A stretch of DNA of 64,000 bases from Sipunculus nudus (taxonomy: Eukaryota > Annelida > Sipuncula > Golfingiida > Sipunculidae). The notes under the pieces were generated by a model. It had not been told where the DNA came from and made no database searches. It was given only the letters and a program-made list of their open reading frames with translations. Position numbers and translations under genes: made by a program. This document shows, one piece after another, positions 24,145 to 36,800 of this stretch. How positions within the stretch are numbered: position 1 is the stretch's first letter; every line of letters starts with the position of its first letter. Where the stretch lies: assembly GCA_026874595.1 (NCBI GenBank), contig CM049315.1, positions 75,900,401-75,964,400 on the forward strand, given 5' to 3'.

Positions 24145-27100
24145 GCCCTTACGGTGGCCGCACGTGCCAGCGGTCGCCGGCCGGGTGCCTGTCAGTCATC
24201 GGACAGGCACCGTACGGTGTACTTGCTATGCTTCATGCATAGAACCCGGACGGTCACCTTGAGGGTTCCCGGATGGTCCCCTTACCAACCAAGTTTCGGA
24301 GGGCACCGCACGGTAGATTATGTGAGTGCAAACAACGTAGGATGAAAAATCACACGGTGACGTACGGTCTCGAAAACCCACGGCAAACCGCCGGGCTGAA
24401 AAAAGCGTACGGCGCCCGGTGTATATGTGAGCTAGCTAGGCATAACGCATTGACACACGATATAGTGCAATGACACATGATACATACGGCCGTATACGGC
24501 AAGTGTGGATGCTCCCTAACGAAGAGGACTCCATAAATCTTTATCAACTGAACTAATCCACGTTGGAATTAATAGTAAATATGCAAGATCAAAGCCTCAA
24601 TGGAAATAGATTGTGTTAAGTGATAAAATTATTAAATGTAATTAATTAAAGGATATCGCATTTTAATAACCTCTGCTCTCTCAGGTAATTATTAAACCAG
24701 TCCTTAATAATAAAGTTCAATATTATTGGTGCGGATTTCGCCTCTAGCTAGATTAACGTTCAATAATATTGACTGAACTTTTTTTATGATAAATACATGG
24801 CATAATTAATTCTATAACATCCTGATATCCTACTCCGTATTATTATGCATTTTGTCCAGGCATACTGCTTATAATGTTAAATATGTTTAGCAAATGGTGA
24901 TTACAAACGATCTCTCTGTCAAAGTTCCTTTATATAAATTGGTCTTACAACCAATCAGTTTGATCACCTTAATAACATATCTTGCATACATCCTCTTTAT
25001 TTCTCATGACTCCTCTCGTGTGTGTAACAGTCCATTAAACGGGTGCTTTATATAATACGATTATAACGACAGTCTATTTTAGATATAGCTCTTATACAAT
25101 TCTTTTATTACTGATTTAAAAATGCATGATAACATATATACCGTACGTTGCACTTAGGAACATCAATGCATTCATTGATATCTGCGCTGCTGAGAAACAG
25201 AAAGGCAGGCATGGTTCCAGCATTTATTTGCCTCGTAAACACGTAAACAGCGTATCACGCATATTGAACTAGGTGCTAATAATTTTTTTGACGTTACTGA
25301 ATCGGGATCATGTGTTGGATCCACACCAAAATCTAACCAGTTCTTCGATGGCCCATTTCATGAGATTCCGTTTGTGATTGCGTGAGTTATGCTGTAAACA
25401 CACCCTCACAGAATTTTTTGAAGTTTCACTCAAATGGCTAAAACTTTATTCCTTCATATTTTCGGGTACATATATACCAGAAATTCCTTAGAATTAAATG
25501 AAAATTTAAATTTATTTGACATGCCACTATTTCAAATGAAAACAATTATTTTAGAAAAAAATGTTTTTGTGTTGTTTATATTATTTTTATGTTATAATTT
25601 ACAGAAGAGGAAGAAGACCAGGTGACGCTCATACATGACAGCCATGAGGTGAGTTTGTGACGTCACGCCAGACAGTTACCACAGTTCGAGACGCCAGAAG
25701 CTAGAAGCAAACGGATTCGGTTGAGGTGTTCCGAATGACTCCACGAGCGTCTATTACCAGAGTCCGCGACGTCACTAAACACTGTTACACTACTAACCAA
25801 TATAACGCAAGTGTCCGCATCTAGAACTGATTTGCTGAAAATACAAACGGTTGCCTCTTGTCCAATTACCCATCAATCATAAGACTTCGATTAAAATTCA
25901 CTAATGACCCCTGAATATATATTACTGTATGGACAAAAAGGAGCATTTACTATAAGACAGGCAGAGGGGAAACCATAACCTCTGCCAAAACCATAACCTG
26001 CCAATTTCGTTGGTGGAGGGAACATTGCTATCCAAACATCTTGATATACACATATATTTATATTCTATATTTTTTAGTATATGTACTGATTGAATATGCT
26101 TAATGTACGTAATGTTTTCATTTCTGAAGACTGTTACGTTGGCAAACATATTGTCTTACCTTTACTCAATGCACAGGGACGACAAAATGGTTTTTAAAAC
26201 TTCTTAATTCTAATATACTAAATGATCGTGTAGTTTTTGATTTCGTGATAAAGATTACCCATTGATTCCACGAAAATAAAAACTGCACAAACAGTTCCTT
26301 ATTCACAGTATTGTTTTTATTTCAGTCAATTCAAATGAAGGACTTCGTATCTGGGGTGAGAGCGTCACGTGACGTTGAACGCGGGAATCTTGCTAGACGT
26401 AACCGAGACTAACCTCGAGACTATCATAATTCGTCTGCTCCGTGAAGTCCTTCCGGAGACTGAACCGAAGCGCTCACTTGAGGAGATGAAGAAGGCTTTC
26501 TTTACTGATGATAAAAGTACAAATGATTCATACTTATCCATACTTTATATGTATAAAAATATCATTCTGTGGGATTAAGAGAGGAATTCTTTATTTTATC
26601 TACTTCAAAATTGAATGTAACAAGAAATTATGCATGTGCATTAAGATGAATCGTAAGAATTTGGAATTGGTTTCATATTTCATTGTAAACTTTGTAATAT
26701 CTTGTGTCTTCAGTCCATCAGCTCGCCAAGACAATACAAGGAACATGTGCAACTGACTCCGGTGGATTTGATTACGACCAGTCATGGATATGCTGTTTGT
26801 ATGTATAATGTTTTACTCCAACTAAATGTAGTGCTTATACATGTCACAGCACTGTAGTTTGATTTATATAAAGGGGTTTAAAGAGATGACAGGAAAGTTA
26901 AGTGGCACTTAATGATCTGATTGATGATATCTTTGCTTTATAATATACGGATAGCATAAATGTTTGTTATTATTTGTATAAATCTTTTGTCTTTCAGTTT
27001 TAAGTTATGGATAAGGTACATTAGGTGTTCACCTGAGTAAAGCTTATACACAAAGTTTTTATTTTCCTGATAATTTAAATTCCTTAAAGAAACCCGTGGT

Positions 27101-30100
27101 TGAACGGTCATTTATAATAAAGCCGCATTGGGATTTTTTTGTATGTAATCAACGCGACAACGCCTGTGCGTTAAGAATTGTTATGTATATAAATAATAAC
27201 AAATTTCATGTTTTCTGTAAACCATAGATAGACATTATAAAAAAATATCAGATCTTTCATATCATCTACTTATAAAGGTGACAAGAATTTCTACTTTTTT
27301 TCGTTGGCCTCGATAAAATGTAAAGATTTAGTGCGTATATTAAATAATCAATGTGATAATGGATATGCTATGTAGGTTGGTGTAGGGTATGACCGCAAAA
27401 TGGAACCATCACGAAACAACGAATATGTGAAAATCGCGAAATATTAGCCTCGCGAATATACCACAATAAATAAGTAATCTAGGTTTATGGGCAACCTTTT
27501 CTATTTTTGTTAAATATTTATTATTAATCGTATTAAACTGTATATAAATGAGGACACTTGCAGGTATTTCTCGGGTAATAAATATCTGCATACATTTTTT
27601 TCCCAGTTGCTCACTGCCCTTCAGAGCCGTCACATATCATTAGCCAGGCTCCGCCATCCAGCCAGCTTCGGTCGTACGTGTCAGGACGTCCAGTTTATCA
27701 TCCTCGTCGTCGCTCCAACTAAAGAGGTGATTCTTATTTTCAAAAGAGTCCGAGGGAATACTTGTTATTTTCTCTTCACAGACATGATAACTAAACATTA
27801 ATTTCAGTCTACTTTCCTTTTTTTAAATAAATACATTGGCTGATTAACTCCTATGGTTTACAGTTCTCCATATATATACCTTAAGATACCTTTCGCTCCC
27901 TCCTGTGCGGTTGTAGGATATGCCATTTACCCTTAATAGATAAATCCTCCTACACTTTCAGCGGACTTACCCATAAATCCCCGAATGATAAAGTAGACGG
28001 CGCTGTTGGTCAGAGTGGGGGGGGGGGGGGCATATAGAATCGCATATAGAATCTCATGTTCAAGTTGCGGGTCTAGGGTGTCGACCACTTTCTATGGTTC
28101 TTATACCTGTATAGGGAAGTCCCTTAGTAGCCAGGGTCTCCGCGTATAAGAAGATGGAGGTAGTTAATTAAGCACCGGTGAAGTTGATTAGCCCGCAACC
28201 CTCCACATCTTTAGTAAAACGCGTACCCCATTGACTGGCAGTATAATGTTTTGGCATATAAATGATAACCATTCCAAATTCGGACAGACCTTTCGACTTA
28301 TTGGTGATATAAAACTAAATTTGCTGTGTTGTTTTAATTTATACGTAGGAGAAATCCTGCACGGCCATATGGTATACCGTGGTGTGCATATTTTGATAAT
28401 TAAGAACCACCCGTCATATCTTATCAGATTTCCACTGAAAATACTCGATAGAAGGAGAATACCCAAATAAAAAGCTTTCATTTAATAAAACAAAACACTA
28501 ATAACTTTGTTATTCTCCTGCCTTTTTTAGAAAGGAACTAAAACTGCACTGGAGACAGGCCGGACTTTTGCCACCCTTTTCACCGATATAGAGTTAAGAC
28601 AGCAATTGTTAGCTGCGACTTCCCTTGGTGAATTCAAACAGGTCATCGAGGAATACACCAAGCCCCTGGCAGAAGTCACAGGGAGGTCCGAAAAAGGACG
28701 TAGAGCTCAGAAAAATGGCGCCAATCCTTTTTTACAAGAAGGTAAGTTTTTTTTTTCTAATTTGATGAAGATCACCTTGTATCAATATAGTTCATAAAAA
28801 AGTAAGGATGTTAGTGGATCAGACGCCACAAATTTAGATTACCCAAAATCGACAAAATGGAAGATGGAGGTAGTTAATTAAGCACCGGTGAAGTTGAGTA
28901 GCCCGCAACCCTCCACATCTTTAGTAAAACGCGTACCCCATTGACTGGCAGTATAATGTTTTGGCATATAAATGATAACCATTCCAAATTCGGACAGACC
29001 TTTCGACTTATTGGTGATATAAAACTAAATTTGCTGTGTTGTTTTAATTTATACGTAGGAGAAATCCTGCACGGCCATATGGTATACCGTGGTGTGCATA
29101 TTTTGATAATTAAGAACCACCCGTCATATCTTATCAGATTTCCACTGAAAATACTCGATAGAAGGAGAATACCCAAATAAAAAGCTTTCATGTAATAAAA
29201 CAAAACACTAATAACTTTGTTATTCTCCTGCCTTTTTTAGAAAGGAACTAAAACTGCACTGGAGACAGGCCGGACTTTTGCCACCCTTTTCACCGATATA
29301 GAGTTAAGACAGCAATTGTTAGCTGCGACTTCCCCTGGTGAATTCAAACAGGTCATCGAGGAATACACCAAGCCCCTGGCAGAAGTCACAGGGAGGTCCG
29401 AAAAAGGACGTAGAGCTCAGAAAAATGGCGCCAATCCTTTTTTACAAGAAGGTAAGTTTTTTTTTCTAATTTGATGAAGATCACCTTGTATCAATATAGT
29501 TCATAAAAAAGTAAGGATGTTAGTGGATCAGACGCCACAAATTTAGATTACCCAAAATCGACAAAATATTTAAAGCAAACTTTAAAAGAAAATTTAAAGA
29601 TCAAATGCACAAATAAATTTCATTTTATTGTGCCAAAAAGTAAAACTGTGAAAGAAAATACGGACTTTTTTAATAAAAAAAATGTTTAAACAACGTGTTC
29701 AAATAATGAAGAAGATCACCCTTAATCGACTAAACATTAAACTAAAAATTTTTTTATTAACAATATAAATTTATTTAAAGTTAAAAAATTTAAAGATTAA
29801 ATGTTATATATGTCATTGTCACAACATGTTCAGTTAGGTATGGGAAATTTAGACTATATCCAGAATGTTTTAATATATAACGTTTAGTAGAATCAGGAAT
29901 AAAATATTACTAAAAATTTCATTACAAAATATTAATATAAATCTAAATTTAGTCGATTAACTCATATATTGACTGCATTTTTCCTGCATATATCTTAGTT
30001 CAAGGCATACAGAATCAAACATTCGAGTTCCCACTGGATGAAATATTTTTAGTGTGACAATACTTCTTACTATTTCAGTCATCCAAGTCCTGACACATGT

Positions 30101-31832
30101 AATTATCAATCGCTTGTGATGTCCATATACATTTATTAATGTCATTGTAGAAGTATTTCTACCTGCAAGTTAGGTTGTCATAGTTGTGCTTAATATAGTT
30201 AAAATTATACTTTAGTATTATATTTTATTGATTAAATTATAATTGGTAAATTGATGATCTAAATTACTTTTGCAGGTTTTGTTGGACGTCATACCATCCA
30301 GAAGACATTGGCGGCGACATGTTATTTGTACTTTGCATGTTTACTTCCATCTATTGCCTTTGGTGCTCTCAATGACTACAACACTCACGGCTACATAGGT
30401 GAGCGGGGCGTCTTGCAGGATAAGGAAAATTAGCAAATTACAGTGAAACCTGTGTTAAGAGACCATTCATGGCACTGGCCAAAAGTGGTCTTAATTCACA
30501 GGTGTTCCTATTAGACAGATAAGTTATAACCAATGTTAAAAAATTGGTTCACTCAAGGATGGTCTTGAGAGACGATGATCTGTTAGACAGGCCTGAATGT
30601 ATGCATAGAATACAATATTCTTATGACGTTAAAAAATTCTGATTAAGTGTAATCCTGAATACGAGAGTTTTTTTTGGATCCAAGAACACCTGAACACCTT
30701 CAGTTCCTGACTTTAAAATTCTTGCTTGCATCCTCTTATTGTATTACCAATAAATACAGTTGAGTTATTTCTTTTAAAACGTAACAACATGTATAGTAAT
30801 CACTGATATCTTCTATGAAATATTTGAGTGTTTTATAAAAATGTATCATGCATGGAGGCTTTGTCATAAAGCTTTTATCCTTAAGGTGTATATTAATCTT
30901 GACTGGACATTTGCAGTTGTGAATAAAGTGATTATGGCTCAAGGGATTGGAGAGCTATGGTTAGTCCTGTTTATAGTGAACAAGTTCCTATAGTGTGTAC
31001 ATGCAAGTCCGCGTCTTGTCTGCGTGAGGCCTGTTTCGCTATTATTTGACCCAATCCTTCCCCCCGTAATATCACATTTACAGCACATTGAATCGGATTA
31101 ACAACCAAGTGCGGACAGCAAACTCATGTTTGATTGATGTATACCATTTTAGGCTTTTAATGCTCTACAGTGTGGAAGCAAAGCATACTACTTCCAGACT
31201 AAAATAAACCGGTTCAGTATACAATGTAATCCAATTCAGAAGCAAACTAAGTGCGGATTCGGCCTTATATGCAACTTTCGCATGCAGAATAATGGGAAAG
31301 AAACGTCGCACACGCAAAATACAGTTCTACTTTTCGGTAATAGGTGTATATGTATGGTTCCATTTATAAGATTTTTTAGACCCTCTCAAAATTCGCCTTC
31401 TAATATCAGAGATATTACATAAATCCTAATTGACCAGACGTATATATAGCGCCGTATCGGCCCTCTGATTTGGAACGGCTTACGTAAATATGGCCAAACC
31501 TGAAAAGCTTCACGGGCGTTAATTTCTTTTTCTCAATATTTTCACAAAAACTACCATGGAGACAGCTGTCTCTTAAAGGAAGCGGTGTCAGCGTCAGTAA
31601 TGTCGAACGTGACGCCGGCGTTGGCGACAGTGGGATACAACTATACGATAGCCAGCAACATGACTGCCAGCAACATGGCTAAATGACGCGTCAGTGCCAG
31701 CACTGCAGCCCTGTCTCCATGAGAAGAGTGTGCTTTACCTGCTTCTGGCTTTGGTCACTTTCTGGATTGGAATGTCCGTCGTAAGCATCAAGAAAACGTA
31801 AATACTTTTCCATTGTATTAATATCTTTCATA

Positions 31833-31928
<96 letters not shown>

Positions 31929-32639
31929 AAGAGAGTATATATAGTGAAACCTCGCAAATACGACCGACATTGGGACCTTAATAAAGTGGTATCATTTTCG
32001 AGGTGGTCGTCTGAGCGAAGTTTGACATAAAGATAAAAAAGAATTGGGACCGTTAAAAATTGGTCGTTTTTTTCAGGTGGGCCCCTAAATTAAGGTGGTC
32101 GTTCCCCTTGTGGTTAAAATAGAGGCCCCTTGAAAAAATTACAAACTTTTGTCCAGTAAGTCTCATAAGTATCCCGGTAAATCCTTTTTTGTGTTGAAAC
32201 ATATAACAAATCTGGCTTCATAGGCGTATAATTTAATAACGTACGATCTGCAAAGGCACGATGTTTAACTAAGTGACAATGGTATTTACGCAGTGAATTT
32301 ATTTGATTAGAGAACGCATATTATATAGAATGGCACGGGATTATATATTTATATTATATACAGGCCGTTTCTGAATTCCCGCAAGAGGGAGCTGCTGTCG
32401 GACTACGGGTTGCCTGTGGCTGTTCTCTTCATGTCGTTCGTCGGTTCTTTCGTCTTCAGTGACGTTCATTGTAAGATACCTTTATTGTTTATAAGCTATG
32501 TTTTCGCTATATTTTTTATATGTTCCTCTCCATTAATAACGTTATGCTTTCACCCGTGTCTGTCACTTTGTTATAGCAGGATAGAGAGGCAGTCCGTACA
32601 CGAATGCGGGTTCGGATACGAATATGTTTAGCGTGTTTC

Positions 32640-32704
<65 letters not shown>

Positions 32705-33723
32705 ACATGTATATATATTACAGTCAATTTGTAAAATCCGGTCAATTTTTAATCAAGTTACAAATGCCTGATTCACTCGGGGAATTTTACCTATCAGGCC
32801 TGATACACTATTTATGAAATGACTGGAATATAAGGAAATTTACAAATTGACTGAATTTACAGATTGGCTGACACGCATACACACACATATATATAAGGTG
32901 CGGTTAATGATGTTATCTGACGTTAGATGATATTATCTGATGTATTATATGACGTTATCTGATTGTTCCGAAGGACACAAACAGATCAGCCGGTCTTTGC
33001 TATTCCTAGAATAGTTAAGGGATGTATATTCCAACGTAAACACCAGAGATTGCGTATTTCTAAAAATACAGTCAATTGTAACTACTGTAGCGCAGTTCTG
33101 TTGTCAACATGGAATATACATGTACATCATCAGCCAAATAAAACAGAGGCATACATCTCCAGTGATAATGGGCAAAAAGTCGGCCGTTTGAAAATTCATT
33201 AGACTGAACACATACGCACGGCACGGCAACGACACTGCGGTACGACTCTCCGGCTATTTTTCGAATCGGTCTGTGAGGGATTTTTGTCGTCCGTTGCTGG
33301 ACATAATCGCACGATGCCACTCCCATGAAATGATGACACTACCACCATGCACGAGCATTCTTTCCTAGCATTGCAGTTTTAAAACCATTTTGGTGCCCGA
33401 AATGCAAAATATCGTCTAACAGGGCAAAAAATAGTAAGATAACGATTGTTCAATCAAAATCACTCTTAATGTTCACAATGTGTATGAAATCAATTCCAAA
33501 ACGTTCCTTTCTGTTTTCTTCTTTGATTATAAACTCGGACCCATTATATATCCCTTCGTATATATGAATGGCTATTTGTGCACTCCCGAGAAGATCAAGG
33601 GCAAAAACATTTAAACCCGACTTTAATATACTTTTCCCACGAACATGCGCAGTGTGTATATTTGGTCGAAATGATTCAATATAACGAATTAGAAGTTGAA
33701 ATAATTATACTAAGTAAGTCTGA

Positions 33724-33801
<78 letters not shown>

Positions 33802-36800
33802 GGTAGGAATCGGTTGTAAAATCATGTCCGGTAAATGTAAGAATATTATAAAACGACCGATGATTGATTATTTATCGATTATTTCATGTAGCTTCAATAT
33901 AACATAAATCTAGAAGTAAACCTACAGCTTAAATACTGACTGAATAAAATCAAGTCTAATACATATACATCACCAAAATAAGGTAAAGTAACGGCCGGGT
34001 TGTTGACATTTGTTCTCTGTAAAAGTTTTAATGCTGTTCATTACTTTGTGTCCCGTCATGCTTATATGTCTCACAGGATAAAATATTTATTTATGGATAA
34101 TGGGAAATATTTACATATGTATATGCACAATCGTTTGTTAGCAATAATGAGAACGTAATCCGAACATGAAATGATCAAAGTAGAGTGGTGGGCCTTATTT
34201 TAATTGATATGTAATGGCCAAGCTGTGACACCAATGCCCCTTCGAAGCAGCATCGCCAGGTTCCGGCAGTGACGGTCATTGTTGTTTGAGCAAAACATAA
34301 CTTTGTGTAATACTAATAGAGAATTCGTACCTATTTTGGTGTTTATTAAAATATTAATATATGCCCTATTGCGAAGATGGAACCCCGTGAAACTATGAAA
34401 AATTTGCTTGAACACGAAAATTGAGCCCCGTAAATATAAAGCCAACCACAGTATGTGTTCCTGGACACCTCTGTAACCCTCCCGTCCTCGATAAAAACGT
34501 GTTACTTTCTTGAGGGATCTTTACGTCATATATCCTTTTCTTGTCTTTCAGTGGAGCCGTTCAACTACTCCGACCTTCCGGTGTTCAGGCCTTCCCCTCT
34601 TGATAAGCTGACGTGGCAGGGAGTGTTGGTTGCCATGGGACTGGGCTTCACGCTGTCTCTTCTCTTTTTTATTTACCAAAGTATCACGGGAGTCATTGTC
34701 ATATCTCCGTCCAACAGGTGAACGTGCCACTGGATTTGTCATTTTTTCTTGCTTTTCAATATAAATTTGACTCGAAGTTGGTTGTTTATTATAAAATACT
34801 ATGCTCTTTTATTATTTTTTAATAAGCGCTCTAGCGTATTGTGGTAGAGCGCTAAACAAGAAATTGTTTGTCACCATTCTTATTTTACTCATTATTATTA
34901 CTGTTATTATTATTATTATTATTATTATCACCGGTTTACCTGTCTCGACTCGTTGATGTTAATCTTTGTCAACAAAACAGTCAAAAGATTGGCTCATTCA
35001 AACATGCATTGATGAAAACATGCATTCATATTATAGAAAAACCAGAAATCCGCATTCTTGGGAACGTTAAACCTTCTCCTTATGGGACCCCTATTGCGGG
35101 ATGCTCCCAAAACTGAGTCTGCATTCACTTATTTGACCTCTATTCCTAGGTTCGTTCATTGCATAAGTGACAATACATTTGTAAATATTTTTTTATGACG
35201 TTCCTGAATCCGGATCATGTTCCGGAGCCGCACCAAAATCTAATCGACTATTTATTTTCCCATTCCTGAAATGCCCTCAAAATTTCAAGAAATTCCGTTC
35301 ATGAATGCGTGAGTTATATTGTGAAAAACACGCACACACACCTACACACACACAAGATTTGAGTCTATCATTCAGAAAATATAGTCCTGTTGATGATTTG
35401 AACAAATTACACTGGAACCACCTGTCTAATCAGACCACCCGTCTAATAAAACCACCAACTGACCAATCTTATAAGACCACCTGTGAATTAAGACCACTTT
35501 TGATCCGTCCCAATTAATTAAGAGTGGTCTTAATACCAAGGTTTCATTGCATGCGGATAGTAACAGAGTGACAATGCAACAAGAAGCGCTAAGCTATGGC
35601 TAACAGTGATCTTGTTTTATTAATATGTTTAGTACCAACTATTTTATAATTTTATCAGTATATAAAAGTGCCTTTTTATATTATTTATGTAGATTGAAGA
35701 AAGGCCCAGCGTTTCACTGGGATCTGTTTGTGGTCTCCGTCCTGAACGCCGGCCTGTCGTTTTTCGGCCTGCCTTGGATGCACAGTGCACTCCCACATTC
35801 TCCGCTGCACGTGCACGCCCTGGCTGACGTAGAGGACCGCGTGGACCAGGGGCACGTCCATCAGAGGTATGGACTGGCTCCTCTCTCGTTTATGGTGTCG
35901 TTTGAGAACGAAATTCAAATATATTCAAATATTTTACTGATCTATATCTGATGTGGTTGCGGAGAATGTCTTGCTGTTGCAGATCTTGAGCTTTATGCAT
36001 CTGGTACCATAAAGAGTTAACACTGACCCTTACCTCTTTCTCTGTTAAATATATCCATATAAATGTGTGTGTGTATACGTGTGGGTATATATTTACAAGA
36101 TTGTGTATGTCCGTGAGACCCGTGTTACTAGCCTTGCCGCCCACGTTCTGATCGCCCTCTATGTCCATGAGACCCGTGTTACTAGCCTTGCCGCCCACGT
36201 TCTGATCGCCCTCTATGTCCATGAGACCCGTGATACTGGCCTTGCCGCCCAAGTTCTGATTGCCCTCTATGTCTTGTTATTTACAGGATTGTGCATGTCC
36301 GTGAGACCCGCAATAGTTGATTGGCTGCCCACGTTCTGATCGCCCTTTATGTTTTGTAATTAAACAGGATTGTATATGTCCGTGAGACCCGTGTTACTGG
36401 CCTGGCCGCCCACGTTCTGATCGCCCTATATGTCTTGTTATTAACATGTCCGTAAGACCCGGGTAACTGGCCTTGCAATGCCGCCCACGTTCTGATCGCC
36501 CTGTAGATCTTGTTATTTACAGGATTTTGTATGTCCGTGAGACCCGTGTTACTGGCCTGGCCGCCCACGTTCTGATCGCCCTATATGTCTTGTTATTTAC
36601 AGGATTGTGTATGTCCGTGAGACCCGTGTCACTGACCTGGCTGCCCACGTTCTGATCGCCCTGTATGTCTTGTTATTTACAGGATTGTGTATGTCCGTGA
36701 GACCCGTGTCACTGACCTGGCTGCCCACGTTCTGATCGCCCTGTATGTCTTGTTATTTACAGGATTGTGTATGTCCGTGAGACCCGTGTTACTGGCCTTG

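Larger units (their letters stand above)
22540..25604 (+). other. First intron of the SLC4A11-like gene
   Basis: Begins gtaagt and ends ttacag. It holds a (TAA)n tract, the cgtacgg-rich island and a (CT)n(AT)n tract, listed separately. No exon or other gene is recognised. Confidence 0.6.
28151..29567 (+). repeat. 710-bp tandem duplication containing one exon
   Basis: 28151-28858 is repeated at 28861-29567 with only about four differences: a T/G near 28188, a T/G in cattt/catgt before aataaaac, one C/T in the exon, and one base in a T-run. Each copy contains a full intron end, the 211-nt SLC4A11-like exon, its donor and about 115 bp of the next intron. The near identity implies a recent event or two haplotypes joined in assembly. 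Confidence 0.95.

Noticed and set aside
35305-35517. Short frame across a cac/aca-rich stretch and MITE
   Set aside because: Explained by the mariner-type MITE at 35410-35549 inside an intron.
36067-36339. 90-residue frame with repeated YVRETR blocks as an independent repeat protein
   Set aside because: It is the first part of the exon-derived array; the frame ends when the unit changes from 54 to 80 bp.
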